From GCA-2748575 sp965222725 (GTDB taxonomy: Bacteria; Pseudomonadota; Gammaproteobacteria; Pseudomonadales; Ketobacteraceae): a DNA stretch of 64,000 nucleotides. Numbering within the stretch: position 1 is the first letter of the stretch; the number at the start of each line of letters is the position of its first letter. The stretch lies in contig OZ244969.1 in the NCBI GenBank assembly GCA_965222725.1, positions 1,798,001 to 1,862,000 of the forward strand, read 5' to 3'. The position numbers and the translations under genes were made by a program. Below are positions 45,436 through 55,451 of the stretch, in pieces. The notes under the pieces were generated by a model. It was not told where the DNA came from and did no database searches. It was given only the letters and a program-made list of their open reading frames with translations.

Positions 45436-48400
45436 TCAGAAGTTTTTGACAGGCAGGAAGGTCAAAGTCATATCAAGAGCAAGCGGGGGAACTTCCAGTT
45501 CCACGCTCCCTAAGCCAAGACCAAGTAAGCTTATGCCGGCCGGAATCACGAGAGGGTCAGCGTTGCTCAGGTTGAGGATCAACCGTCCATCATCGACAAA
45601 GCGAAGTGGCCCCTCAAGCGTTACATTGGCTACCGATTTGCTGCGAATATCGTGACTAAGCACAATAGGACCCAGCGCAGGTCTCAGCTCGGGGGCATCC
45701 ACCAGTACGCTGAAGGTGGCATTGAACCAGGGGCCGTTTGGCGTGTCGGAGATAAACCCTGTGATAAAGGGCTCATCCGATTCTTGGGGCAACAGCCTGA
45801 GAATCAGTGGCCCCGTATCCAGGCCGATAGTGATGAGCCCTAGAGCTTGAGCCTCCAGAAAAACGCTGGTAGTGGAGACTGTTGTCGGATAGACGTTGGC
45901 CCGTATGGCACCCGCTACGATATTATCTGTAGCTGGGTTATTGTCGATCAGACGACGATTCACCTGAACATCGGAATCGTAAGCGCGTGGGCCGGCTGCT
46001 AGAGCGCCGCTGCTAATAAATGCGAAGTGATTTTCCGGGCAATCCTCCCCGAGTGAACAGCCTAGATTGGCTCTCGTTATTACGCCCCCAAAACCCTTCA
46101 ACACCAACCCTAGATGATTGGGAGGTGGGTCAATGCTGCCGTCCTCGAGGATCACCGCACCTTGTTCTTCTTCGTCAAGCACCATATTGGTATTGACATC
46201 CGCCACTGGTAGAACGCGCAAACCAACTAACGTATAGCGATCATCCTCACCGGCAGCGACAAAGTGATTCACCATATCAGGGCCCCCCTCGCGAGAGGCT
46301 GGGGCTGATGTGCTGCTTCGAGAGATTTGTCTGGTTTGAAGCGGTGCACCATCCGGCGAACAAATGGCAGTGACGCCGCAATCGGGGTTGTCCACCGATT
46401 TTAAGGTGTACCTATAAAGTTCACCGACCTGCCAGGGGGTATCCGGGAAGAACTCCACCCGCTGGGGCAGGATATCCAGCCGACCCGGTATGGGTAGCCA
46501 ATTGTTGCTTGAATCCCGGCGTTCAACGAAGAAGGTGGTCTCGTTGATCGTTGACGGATCGATGTCGCGGTTGAACAAGACGCGGATGGGGTAGTCCTTG
46601 TACAGACCATTCACGTGGAATTTGGGGTCGCTGCTCTTGCCGCCAACGCAGCGACCGTTGCGCCATGTGGACCGCTCGCCGGTGAGCTCGGCCTCTGTTA
46701 GCGCGCAGGAAAAGCCGGGAAATACGGCCGCGATGGGCGAGCGCAGCCCGGTGCCATTGCCGTTAGGACGATGCAGGTCAGGAAGGCGCATTGCAAGCGT
46801 TCTGTCCTGATTCAGCGGATTGCCCTGTGTATCGCGCAGCAGGCTGGACAGTGTGATTTCAACATCCTGATTGTGCTCAACGATACCGGAACCCTTGATG
46901 ATGATGGTGGCACCGTCCTGGCGCATAAGCACCTGATTAGGTAGCAAGGGAATACCGTTAACGTTGACCGTAATAGCGCCATCAAGGAAAACCGAAGCCG
47001 GATCAAGGGGCTTGTTAAAGTTTAGGATAACAGGGTCACCGGGGCGGGCATTGGGTTGAAAATTATCCCCGGGTGACCAGGATTGCAGCTCAAGTGGGCG
47101 CGTATCGGTTGGCGGTACCGGCGCGTTGCGTTGGTCGGCATAGGCTTCCAGGCGGAAAGACAACAGGCCGCTGGCGCGTTCCAGGCCGAGAATTTCAGGT
47201 TCAACGACACTGACGGCATCCATCACCAGTACACCATCTTCCACTATAGCAAGGCCCACCACCTGAATGTTCAGCAAGTTCTGGCTCAGCGCAGCGTTGG
47301 CGATACTGCCCGCTGCGGTCATGGCCGCATCCATATTTAGTAAGGCATAGCGCGGAGCGTCCTTTGCGTCGCTGAACGGGTTGGCGATCAGGTAGCCGTT
47401 TGCATCACTCAGTAGTGTGATCAACACCTCTCCGGTTTCAATGCCTGCATTGACTTCGCCAAGAATGTTGACTGCCACCGGGCTACCGCGTAGCACTGAA
47501 CCTGCAGGTACCCGCAGGGGGGCTGCGTCGGCAAAATGCGGAACGAAACCCAAGTCCGCCGCCAGATCGCCCTCCAGTTTGGTAAAGGATTCGGTACCCA
47601 GTACAAAACTTTCTACCGGAACCTCATTGATGCTTTTCCCAGTGAGCTTGGATGCCAGGTCCGGCTGTTGTTCACCAAGCGCGCCCACCTTGAGTATTGC
47701 TGTTTCACGCGGTATTGTGGCCACAGGTGTGAAGGTGCGCTCGATGTCCGGGAGCGTCTCACCGCCCCGGCTGCGCAGACCGGACAGGATCAGGGTATGT
47801 TTCACCGGTTTGAGATCATTCATTGGGTCTAGCACCAGATAGCGCCCCTGAAGCAAAAGACTGACCCTGACTAGACTGCCTTGAGCGTCGATAAGCTTGA
47901 CCTGCTCTCCATAGTTGGCGGTAGCCGGATCTAGCAAGCGATTGAACACCATTCTTAGGGTGCTCATGTCGTTTGGCTGTCTGGCATCGTCAATGCTGGC
48001 CAACAGCGCGCTCTGATCCAGGGGGGCGATGGTGAGCAGTTCGAAGTTTCCGTCGCCAATCGTCTCGGCAAACCCCTGCTGCGCGCCAGCGGTACGAAAA
48101 CGAAAGTCACGGAAAGGGCTTGTGTCGATCCCGCCGAGACCCTCTCCGATCAGTTGCAGCCGGTATTCTGTATTTGGTGTGAGTTTATGTACAGGGCGTA
48201 GAACCAGGCCGCGTTTGTCATCCACTGCGTTATGATCGAAGGTGATGGCGTTGTCACCCTCGACAGTAACCAGCTGCAATCTGTTTTGTAAGTCCGCAGT
48301 AACGTTTTCATCAAGGGGAGCCGAGAAACGAAGCACAACCTGGGCGCTGGACGTCACTTCCCGTTGCCCTGGATAGGGGAAGGCAAACACAAGGCTTTCG

Positions 48401-48540
48401 AAGGCAAGAGTTCTCGGCATTGTCCCAGAGGCAATGTCGCTTTTATCGCCGCCACAACCAGACAGCAAGAGAAGCCCAGGAAGCAGCACTGTCAGCGCAA
48501 TGAGTTCATATACTCTACGGTGTTTTGTTGTTGTTTTCAT
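45436..48540 (-). CDS. Large Ig-like-domain lipoprotein
   Basis: A 1034-residue surface or periplasmic lipoprotein starting at ATG 48540; the lipobox LLLLSGC precedes GGDKSD. The body has several SbsA-type Ig-like repeats recognisable by FSAPLDENV, NKPLDPASVF and FNRDIDPSTI patterns, each starting a beta sandwich. There is no enzyme motif. It follows the FadL-type gene after 47 bases, so the two are co-transcribed; it may capture or hold hydrophobic substrate at the surface. Confidence 0.8.
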   Translation of the reverse strand: MKTTTKHRRVYELIALTVLLPGLLLLSGCGGDKSDIASGTMPRTLAFESLVFAFPYPGQREVTSSAQVVLRFSAPLDENVTADLQNRLQLVTVEGDNAITFDHNAVDDKRGLVLRPVHKLTPNTEYRLQLIGEGLGGIDTSPFRDFRFRTAGAQQGFAETIGDGNFELLTIAPLDQSALLASIDDARQPNDMSTLRMVFNRLLDPATANYGEQVKLIDAQGSLVRVSLLLQGRYLVLDPMNDLKPVKHTLILSGLRSRGGETLPDIERTFTPVATIPRETAILKVGALGEQQPDLASKLTGKSINEVPVESFVLGTESFTKLEGDLAADLGFVPHFADAAPLRVPAGSVLRGSPVAVNILGEVNAGIETGEVLITLLSDANGYLIANPFSDAKDAPRYALLNMDAAMTAAGSIANAALSQNLLNIQVVGLAIVEDGVLVMDAVSVVEPEILGLERASGLLSFRLEAYADQRNAPVPPTDTRPLELQSWSPGDNFQPNARPGDPVILNFNKPLDPASVFLDGAITVNVNGIPLLPNQVLMRQDGATIIIKGSGIVEHNQDVEITLSSLLRDTQGNPLNQDRTLAMRLPDLHRPNGNGTGLRSPIAAVFPGFSCALTEAELTGERSTWRNGRCVGGKSSDPKFHVNGLYKDYPIRVLFNRDIDPSTINETTFFVERRDSSNNWLPIPGRLDILPQRVEFFPDTPWQVGELYRYTLKSVDNPDCGVTAICSPDGAPLQTRQISRSSTSAPASREGGPDMVNHFVAAGEDDRYTLVGLRVLPVADVNTNMVLDEEEQGAVILEDGSIDPPPNHLGLVLKGFGGVITRANLGCSLGEDCPENHFAFISSGALAAGPRAYDSDVQVNRRLIDNNPATDNIVAGAIRANVYPTTVSTTSVFLEAQALGLITIGLDTGPLILRLLPQESDEPFITGFISDTPNGPWFNATFSVLVDAPELRPALGPIVLSHDIRSKSVANVTLEGPLRFVDDGRLILNLSNADPLVIPAGISLLGLGLGSVELEVPPLALDMTLTFLPVKNF

Positions 48541-48587
48541 TATGTATTTTTCCTGTTCGCGATTCGTCAATTCTGCCGAAGCTCTGC

Positions 48588-49979
48588 TCAGAACTTCATT
48601 GAAGCAGACAATGAGAAGAGGTGAATATCGCCATCAGCGCGCACCGTCTCGAATGGTGCCGGATCGGAGGGAGAGTTGATTGACGTCAGCTCAAAATCGC
48701 GCTCCTCGATCTGCTGGTACTGATAGGCCAGCGACAGCACCAGGGGAGCATTGATGATGGGTGCGTTCTTGAGCCGGTAGTCGCCGCCAATGCCGACCAC
48801 CGTTTTATCGCTATCAAGAAAGTTTACGTCTTGTGAGCGGGATGATTTCAGGGGAGAATCTTCCCATGCCAGCCCGCCAAAAAACCGGAGCTGGTCAGAC
48901 AACTGGAAGCGGGCGCCAACGCGGGGAACGACCACATCATTAAAACGCAAACCTGCCTGCTCTCTGACTGTATCTCCGGCAAATTTGCTTTCCAGCTCAG
49001 ACCAATTTTGCTTTTCGACAGAGGCTACAAGCTCGAACTTTCCAAGAGGCAGCAGGATGCTGCCGCCGAACACCTGTGGCTGATACGAATCGATGGTTGA
49101 CAGAGCTAGATCAAGTCCCGGCTCGGGGATGACACCGGGAATAACCACGTTAGCATCCACACTGACTTCGTAGTTGGTTTCGTCACGCCAGAACAGAGCC
49201 ACTTCCAGTCCGTCGAGGCCGAATGGCATACAAGATGAGCGGTGACTGGCCGAATAACCACAGAATAACTCGGATGCGCGGATGTTAATACCCAGCGCCG
49301 GGGACAAGGAAGGCTTGGCTTCCAGCGAAAGCTGCTCGGAATCAGTATTTCCCGCGAGATCGGAGACCGCTTCAAGGCGTGCCTTCGCCGCTAGTGTCAA
49401 GCGTGCTGAAAGGCCCGTATCAACACCGCGAACGAGATCACGAACAGCACCACCAAATGCCAGATAAAGCGGTTGCGACTCGTAACGCAGGAATTGTCCT
49501 TGCTCCGCTGTGTTGGCTTGGTACGGTAAAATGTTGGCGACGTATTCATCGGCGCCTACGTTGATGCCTAAATACATGGAGCGGCTCGTGTCCGATTCCG
49601 ATGCGCCCGCAATGCGGGTTTTGATGCCTAGCAACACTAGCTCCGAACTGCTGTCAGACAGGGTGTCGCTATCACGGGTTAACGGGGCAGATCCTCCCTG
49701 CGATTTAGCGCGCAGCTCCTGATCGCCGTATTGCACTACAACGCTCAGTTCGCCTTCGGGGGAGCGGGCCATCGCCGCAGGATTGTAGTACACGGCCCAG
49801 GGTCCGGGCTCGAAAGCGCTGAAAGCTTGCGCGGACCCCGCGTTGACGGGACCAAGGCCATAGGTGGATGCCGCGTCGCCTGCGCCGGCAAGGGCATCGT
49901 CTGGCGGTACGGCAACGATTGCTACAGCCAACAATAATTTGAAGATAGTCGGCAAGATACGGTTAATTATGCATGTCAT
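48588..49979 (-). CDS. FadL/OmpP1-family outer-membrane transport protein
   Basis: A 463-residue outer-membrane beta-barrel with a signal peptide ending near DDALAGAG and the FadL N-terminal hatch pattern STYGLGPVNAGSAQAFSA followed by YYNPAAMA. It ends in an aromatic residue (SLSASMKF), as barrel proteins do. It imports hydrophobic molecules such as long-chain fatty acids, alkanes or terpenoids. AAGGA precedes the ATG. Operator D lies about 60 bases upstream, placing uptake under the same control as the enzymes. Confidence 0.87.
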   Translation of the reverse strand: MTCIINRILPTIFKLLLAVAIVAVPPDDALAGAGDAASTYGLGPVNAGSAQAFSAFEPGPWAVYYNPAAMARSPEGELSVVVQYGDQELRAKSQGGSAPLTRDSDTLSDSSSELVLLGIKTRIAGASESDTSRSMYLGINVGADEYVANILPYQANTAEQGQFLRYESQPLYLAFGGAVRDLVRGVDTGLSARLTLAAKARLEAVSDLAGNTDSEQLSLEAKPSLSPALGINIRASELFCGYSASHRSSCMPFGLDGLEVALFWRDETNYEVSVDANVVIPGVIPEPGLDLALSTIDSYQPQVFGGSILLPLGKFELVASVEKQNWSELESKFAGDTVREQAGLRFNDVVVPRVGARFQLSDQLRFFGGLAWEDSPLKSSRSQDVNFLDSDKTVVGIGGDYRLKNAPIINAPLVLSLAYQYQQIEERDFELTSINSPSDPAPFETVRADGDIHLFSLSASMKF

Positions 49980-50287
49980 GAAAATATCCTTATTTTTGTT
50001 ATGGTTGTTCAGTTTCTATTCTTTCAGTTGTATATTTACTTGGTTAACCAACCAATTTCAAGAAAAAAGTAAAATCACACAATCGTAGAAGTACGTAAAA
50101 AAAGAATATTGGGCATAGGCTTTCGGATTGTTTCTCGGATCAGAGGACCAAAGTTCCCGTATTTGCAGACGGGGAGAGCAATCACTGCCCCAGAACACTC
50201 CTAATTGATCCCGAGCATACATGTAGGATAACAATGACTCAGGATGGGCTAAACTGGGTTAATTACGCTTGTTTACTCTAAGGATCC
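49980..50287. other. Divergent intergenic region
   Basis: Between the FadL-type gene (-) and the cyclase gene (+). It holds operator D at 50040-50055. No gene seen. Confidence 0.5.
50040..50055 (-). promoter_or_regulatory. Operator D upstream of the FadL-type gene
   Basis: On the - strand it reads TTGGTTGGTTAACCAA, 61 bases before the start codon. The core TTGGTTAACCAA is a perfect palindrome. The -10 box is not clear here (TGAAAT is a weak candidate), unlike at sites A to C. Confidence 0.65.
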
Positions 50288-52093
50288 ATGTTCATGACAT
50301 TGAAGATGACGTCAAGATGGCGCCTGCTCCTTTGGTTTCTGGTACCCGTCTTGGTGGTTTGTTCAATCGAAGTTCAGGCACAACTGAAAGGCTATACTGC
50401 AGAGCAATTGCGTTATCAGCTCTATTACAAGGTTCTTGACCCAGCTCAAACGCTGTCCGATTCAAGGTGGATGCGTTTGGAGCCCAACGAAAACAGCTTC
50501 GGCTTCACTGACAAAATCTATGTATTTAAATTGAATATAGTCAACCTTGGCCAACAGACATTGCCTGTATTGCTCGAGGTGGCCTACCCGCTGCTGGATC
50601 ACCTGGATATCTACGAGGGTAATCTAGCCCCGTCATCTCAACGCTATTCGCTTGGTGACAAGAAGCCATTTTCCGATCGCGTAATCAAAAACCGAAATTT
50701 CGTAATCCCTGCTGACTTAGAACCCAACAAGACAGAGATCTATTTTTTCAAAGTCCAGACGACCAGCGCCACGCAGTTTCCTCTAAACATCTGGAATCCG
50801 GTTGATTTCCATGAAAGAGAAAAGATGCTTTATGGTTGGTACGGACTCTATTTTGGCACTATGCTGGTCATGGCCATGTACAATCTTTTTATCTACTCCT
50901 CTGTTCGTTACAGCGCTTATCTATGGTATGTCGTTTATGTTTTGTCCATGACTCTGTTTCAAGCAGCCATAGAGGGCCTGACATTTCGGTACGTCTGGCC
51001 CCAAAGCCTGTGGTGGAACTCTATCTCCATTAGTTTTTTTGTTTGCACCATGATGGCGGGTGTCCTTTTTTTTCAAATATATTTTCTGGATTTGAAGAAT
51101 CAAAGCCCGAACCTTTATCTTTTGAGCAAGGTGGCCATCGCGGTGTCTGCTATTCTCATAATTTCGACGTTTATCGTTCCCTACCAATATATCATCAAAG
51201 TAGGTGCAGTCCTGACAACTTCGAGCTGCATTATCGCGCTCTTTACCGGCTACTGGGTGTGGTACAAAGGTTACCGTCAGGCCCGCTATTTTTGTCTTGC
51301 ATGGACAGTGCTCGTGATAGTCGGATTCGGCACGGTGATGAACTATGTTGGGCTTTTGCCTCGAAGCGTTTTTACCGAATACTCAACCCAAATTGGTTCA
51401 TTGATAGAGGTGGTGCTACTCTCATTCGCGCTGGCTGAATACATCAATTACGAAAAAAGCATGCGCTACGAAGCTCAACAGCATGCATTGTCATTACAGA
51501 AAATACACAACGAAGAATTGGAGACGAAAGTCGCCCAACGCACAGAAGAGTTGGAGGTGCTAAATCGAAAATTGTCGGACTTAAGCACCACGGATCAATT
51601 GACTGGCTTACGTAATAGACGCTTTCTGAATAGCTATCTGAGAGAAGAGTTGGAACGCTGCCAGCGATATAAACGCCCGATGACTTTAATGATGCTCGAT
51701 ATTGACCACTTCAAGCAATTCAATGACATTCACGGTCACCTGGCCGGTGATGCTTGCCTCCAAGCTGTAGCCAAGTGCATCAGCGTTAGTCTACGCTGGC
51801 CGGGGGATCTGGTGGCACGGTTTGGTGGCGAAGAGTTTTGTGTGCTGTTGGGCGAAACCGATTCAGCCGGTGCCGTTAAAGTGGCCGAGAGAATACGAGG
51901 CAATGTTGAGCAGCTAGAATTCCGCTGGCAGAATCAAACGATGAAGGTCACCATTAGTCTCGGGGTTGTTGTCAAAACTCCAGATGCTGGTGATTCGATC
52001 GAAATTCTCATCAGTTGTGCAGACGATGCCTTATACAAATCCAAGGCTGCGGGCCGCAACCAGGTGACGTTTTACCAGGCCACTTGTGCCTGA
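50288..52093 (+). CDS. Diguanylate cyclase with 7TMR-DISM sensor
   Basis: A 601-residue inner-membrane protein. It has a signal peptide, an extracellular beta-rich 7TMR-DISM sensor (about 40-180), seven membrane helices (about 190-390), a coiled coil (KVAQRTEELEVLNRKL) and a GGDEF domain with an intact active site, RFGGEEFCVLL, and DIDHFKQFND. It should make cyclic-di-GMP. The usual inhibitory RxxD site five residues before the active site is not met exactly (RWPGD instead). Possible link: cyclic-di-GMP could control the exopolysaccharide locus. Confidence 0.92.
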   Translation: MFMTLKMTSRWRLLLWFLVPVLVVCSIEVQAQLKGYTAEQLRYQLYYKVLDPAQTLSDSRWMRLEPNENSFGFTDKIYVFKLNIVNLGQQTLPVLLEVAYPLLDHLDIYEGNLAPSSQRYSLGDKKPFSDRVIKNRNFVIPADLEPNKTEIYFFKVQTTSATQFPLNIWNPVDFHEREKMLYGWYGLYFGTMLVMAMYNLFIYSSVRYSAYLWYVVYVLSMTLFQAAIEGLTFRYVWPQSLWWNSISISFFVCTMMAGVLFFQIYFLDLKNQSPNLYLLSKVAIAVSAILIISTFIVPYQYIIKVGAVLTTSSCIIALFTGYWVWYKGYRQARYFCLAWTVLVIVGFGTVMNYVGLLPRSVFTEYSTQIGSLIEVVLLSFALAEYINYEKSMRYEAQQHALSLQKIHNEELETKVAQRTEELEVLNRKLSDLSTTDQLTGLRNRRFLNSYLREELERCQRYKRPMTLMMLDIDHFKQFNDIHGHLAGDACLQAVAKCISVSLRWPGDLVARFGGEEFCVLLGETDSAGAVKVAERIRGNVEQLEFRWQNQTMKVTISLGVVVKTPDAGDSIEILISCADDALYKSKAAGRNQVTFYQATCA

Positions 52094-52307
52094 ATGGATT
52101 CAGGAGCACCTTCTCGCACTTTGAAAAAAACTGGAACTTTTATTTTTGTCAGAGAATTACAATTTGGCGTGTTAATTGGTCTGTTGTTTAATATGTTAAG
52201 TCCGTTAACGTGCTTTCTAAATTGGGTATACCTACCGAAGCGGGTCCAATTTTCCACGATGGGGATTCAAGCTTCATAAGTCATTGTGTGGCTGCTGATT
52301 AATTTCA
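52094..52307. other. Intergenic stretch before the IS elements
   Basis: No gene seen between the cyclase stop and the first insertion-sequence end. Confidence 0.35.
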
Positions 52308-52357
52308 GTAACCGTCCGGCGAACCCATCTGGATTAGTGATTTCTGGTGCTTAATCA

Positions 52358-52387
52358 TAGTGTCCACCTATTTTTAAGTGGACACTA
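52358..52387. repeat. Hairpin at the outer tnpA start
   Basis: TAGTGTCCAC (52358-52367) and GTGGACACTA (52378-52387) are perfect complements around ten bases. It ends two bases before the tnpA ATG. Confidence 0.6.
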
Positions 52388-52389
52388 TT

Positions 52390-52706
52390 ATGGATGACCT
52401 AAGAGACACCTCACTCCCTGTACTCACTAAAACCCGCCGCCGTCGTCACTCGCCTGAATTTAAACAGAAGATAGTAGAACTCGCTTCACAACCCGTCGTA
52501 TCGGTGCCGCACTGGCCCAGCAATATCGACTCAATGCCAACCTGATCCATCGCTGTCGCCGAGATCTGGAAGGCAAGCCTCAGACTCGGGATTTCATCCC
52601 CCTGAGTTTACCCAAGAGTACTGGTCCAGGTGAAGCCATCCGTATCGAGCCGGACTCAGTTACGATCCACTGGCCATTATCCCATATTGACCTGGCATTG
52701 CCCTGA
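52390..52706 (+). pseudogene. IS66 tnpA (outer element), frameshifted
   Basis: Starts as RRRRHSPEFKQKIVELASQP, the IS66 OrfA/helix-turn-helix N-terminus, then continues in another frame as RIGAALAQQYRLNANLIHR and on to PLSHIDLALP, stop at 52704. A small insertion or deletion near 52496 separates the two frames. Confidence 0.7.
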
Positions 52707-52723
52707 CTGAAGGCGCTTCAGTC

Positions 52724-53032
52724 GTGATCAGGATCGACCGTATTTGGCTGGCCACGGAGCCGATGGATATGAGGGCTGGCCCTGAATCCTGCCTGACGCG
52801 AGTGGTCCGAGTCTTCGGTTCAGCCCAAACCCATCACGCCTACGTGTTTTTAAACAAGCGGGCCAACCGCTTGAAGGTGCTGGCTGTTCGCCGCCTGCAC
52901 AAGGGCCGGTTCTTACCGGTCCAGGTTTGGCAGCAACACCCATTGGAGTTGAGCTCGGATCAGCTTCAGGCTCTGGTGGGGGGCTTGCCCTGGCAACAGG
53001 CCGGTACGGAAAACGCCATCTCAGTACTGTAA
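52724..53032 (+). pseudogene. IS66 tnpB (outer element), internally shortened
   Basis: A 102-residue reading frame starting at GTG: MIRIDRIWLATEPMDMRAG is the TnpB start. The central Asp-Gly-x-Gly-Leu region usual between MKVL and the Arg-Arg-Leu segment is missing (LKVLAVRRLHKGRF), so it is probably not functional. Confidence 0.65.
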
Positions 53033-53051
53033 ACCATGCTGGTTTACTGAC

Positions 53052-53059
53052 ATAGTAAA
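53052..53059. repeat. 8-bp target duplication, left copy
   Basis: ATAGTAAA directly before the left inverted repeat of the inner IS66; the same eight bases follow the right end at 55440-55447. Confidence 0.85.
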
Positions 53060-53081
53060 GTAAGCGTTGACCGATCACACC

Positions 53082-54580
53082 CTAGATTGCTTCAGCAACT
53101 TCTGATGAGTCAAGATCGATATTCCAGGGCAGCAATGAATCGATGTCATTAGACTTGGTGTCATTAATCCGCTTCAAGACCGCGGTGAGATAGGCTTTAG
53201 GATCCAGACCATTGAGCTTTGCGGTACCCATGATCGTATAAAGCGCTGCACCATAATGCCCAACACTTTCTGAGCCCGCGAACAAGTGATTCTTGCGACC
53301 TAGCGCCAGCGGTCGGATAGCGCGTTCAGCGGCATTGTTGTCAATCTCAATGCGTCCATCTTGCAGGTATAGGGTTAAGCTATCCCATTGCTTGCGGGCA
53401 TAATTGATCGCTTTTCCCAACGCTGATCCTTTGGAGCATTGGTGTAAGGCTTCATTTAGCCAAGTGTGCATATCGTCGATCAGCGGGGTGGCTTCAGCCT
53501 GTCTAACCCTCTGCCTTTCATCCGGTGGTTTTCCCCGAATGTTCCTTTCAATCGCATAAAGCGTATTGATACGCTCCACGGCTTCCGATGCAACGGGCCC
53601 TTTAGTCGCTTCGGCTAAGTCATAGAACTTACGTCGAACATGCGCCCAGCAGCCTGCTCTTGTAACCCCAGATTGAAGCGCAAGATTATAGCCTGCGTAC
53701 GCATCCGCCTGGATAATGCCCTTAAACCCCTTGAGGTGTTGAGCTGGCTCTTTACCAGACCTTGTTGTACTGTATTGGAACCATACAGCAGGCGCCGACT
53801 CGCCACCCCAGGGCCGATCATCCCGGACATAATTCCAGTAACGCCCCGTCAGTGTTTTATTGTTACCAGGTTTAAGTGTGGGCGCCGTCGTGTCATCAGC
53901 GTGCACCTTATGGCCTGCAACAGTGAACCCGCTCGACCGACCCAGCCTGCAAGTGTCGAGCGGTCTAGCTCAATACCCGCACGTTTAAAGCGTTCTTCCT
54001 GGCGGTAGAGCGGCAAGTGATCCGCGTACTTCTCAACGATTACCTAGGCAATTAGTGCGGCAGATGCCATGCCTTTATCAATGACGCGCTCTCGGGCGGG
54101 AGCTTGTGCGATTTGGTCACAATCGCTGCAGCCGTATTTTGGCCTGATATTTTGAATCACGACATACTGCTCGGGGATAACATGAAGCATCTCGGACACA
54201 TCATCACCGATATGTTTCATCGAGTTACCACACGAAGGACACTGACAGCTCGCCGGCTCATAACGTCGCTGGTCGCGAGGCAATGACGGGTTGAAGGGTT
54301 TCCGGGAGCGAGAAGCGAGTGATGCATTCTGTGGCATTCGATCATGATCCTGATCGTTTTGCGCAATTTCGGTTTCGGTATCCTCAATAAGGAGATCCAG
54401 CTGCTCTGGATTCGCGGCTTTCTCCGAGGAGCGTCCAAATCGCTGGCGTAGCAAACTGTTCAGGCGTAATGCCAGCTGCTCATTTTTGCCTTTTTCCGAG
54501 GCGAGTTGTTGCTGCAGATCAGCAAGCATCTGTTTGAGTAAGGCGGGATCATCAGGCAGGCTGTTTACGTTGGTTTGCAT
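53082..54580 (-). pseudogene. IS66 tnpC transposase (inner element), broken
   Basis: N-terminal part 54044-54580 has the coiled LAxxLxQQLASEK helix, the DQRRYEPASCQC zinc-type region and then a TAG (54044-54046) in place of a Gln codon. After it the frame continues (VIVEKYADHLPLYRQEERF) and then shifts near 53910. The C-terminal part (53082-53906) keeps the transposase core, for example QADAYAGYN, the conserved GCWAHVRRKFYD and EIDNNAAERAIRPLALGRKN. Two separate lesions disable it. Confidence 0.8.
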
Positions 54581-54629
54581 GCTGCAAGTCTATCACAGCA
54601 TGCAGAACAAAGCGCTTAAAAACAGTAGC

Positions 54630-54965
54630 TTAAGCGCAAATTGAGGGGCGTGAGGTGCGCACCGGCATGCGCCAGTCGATGCCTTCCAGCAACATGGATA
54701 GTTGCGCTGTGCTCAGATGGATCTTGCCTTCTTGAGCGAGCGGCCAGACAAACTTGCCATGCTCTAAGCGTTTATAAAAAAGGCACAACCCCTGGCCATC
54801 CCACCAGAGGATTTTGAGCCGATCACCGCTACGGCCCCGGAATACAAACACCTGTCCAGAGAAAGGATCCAGATCGAGCTGGTGCTGAATGGCAGCAGCA
54901 AGACCATCAAACCCTTTGCGCATATCGGTAAAACCGGCTGCGGTTCCTGTGGGCAAGCCTATCAT
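54630..54965 (-). CDS. IS66 tnpB (inner element)
   Basis: A 111-residue accessory protein with the family pattern TDMRKGFDGLAAAIQHQL, VFVFRGRSGDRLKILWWDGQGL and the ending HLSTAQLSMLLEGIDW. It appears intact. Its ATG overlaps the stop of tnpA by ATGA, as is usual in IS66. Confidence 0.85.
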   Translation of the reverse strand: MIGLPTGTAAGFTDMRKGFDGLAAAIQHQLDLDPFSGQVFVFRGRSGDRLKILWWDGQGLCLFYKRLEHGKFVWPLAQEGKIHLSTAQLSMLLEGIDWRMPVRTSRPSICA

Positions 54966-55358
54966 TGCAGACTCTCCACCAGCGTCTTAAGATGAGCCAC
55001 GGTTGCATGCTTTATCGAAAGCTCATTACCGTTTGTAAAGCGAATGTGCAGTTCAGGCAGCGGCGCTACATTGTCCTGACAGGATGCCATGTTCACAGAG
55101 CGCGGTATCCTCAGGGGATACTATTTTCTCTGGGCCAGCGGCTTCTACGACGACTGGTAGCAGCGATTTTGATACTGTACCGGCCCAGTACTCGCCCCGC
55201 TGATATTCGCGCACCCACCGACTGAGTTGGTTTGCGTTTACCTCGTTACGACGTGCAACAGCGGCTTTGGATATCGAGCCTTCTAAGGCTTCCAGGACAA
55301 TACGTAATTGATCTTGCTTTTTGAAGCTTCGGCGACGCTCTTTAGGTTTTTGGTTCAT
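54962..55358 (-). pseudogene. IS66 tnpA (inner element), frameshifted near the end
   Basis: Starts at 55358 with a clear OrfA: QDQLRIVLEALEGSISKAAV and NEVNANQLSRWVREYQRGEY. It stops early at 55053, but the expected C-terminus (LHIRFTNGNELSIKHATVAH) continues in the next frame to 54962. One small change shifts the frame. Confidence 0.75.
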
Positions 55359-55401
55359 GTTTAGTTCCCACTTAATGGTAAGTGGGAACTAAACATGAAC
55401 C
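55352..55401. repeat. 50-bp hairpin over the inner tnpA start
   Basis: Perfect 23-base arms (55352-55374 and 55379-55401) with a four-base loop. The tnpA start codon (55356-55358, - strand) lies in one arm, so the transcript could hide its own start. Confidence 0.8.
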
Positions 55402-55439
55402 TTAGGCATGGGCGCAACGTGTGATCGGTCAACGCTTAC

Positions 55440-55447
55440 ATAGTAAA
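55440..55447. repeat. 8-bp target duplication, right copy
   Basis: ATAGTAAA, same as at 53052-53059. Confidence 0.85.
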
Positions 55448-55451
55448 CGCC

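Larger units (their letters stand above)
52308..53051 (+). mobile_element. Outer IS66-family element, left part (interrupted)
   Basis: A possible end begins at GTAACCGTCCGGCGAACCC (52308). It holds a frameshifted tnpA and a shortened tnpB. The inner IS66 is inserted after tnpB, and the start of tnpC continues at 55452, so this is one element split in two and lacking its right end. Confidence 0.6.
53060..55439 (-). mobile_element. Inner IS66-family insertion sequence, complete ends
   Basis: A 2380-base element. Its ends are perfect 20-base-plus inverted repeats: GTAAGCGTTGACCGATCACA from 53060 and the complement ending at 55439. Eight-base target copies flank it, as IS66 makes. It carries tnpA, tnpB and tnpC on the - strand, but tnpA and tnpC are broken, so it can move only with help. 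It sits between tnpB and tnpC of an older IS66. Confidence 0.9.
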
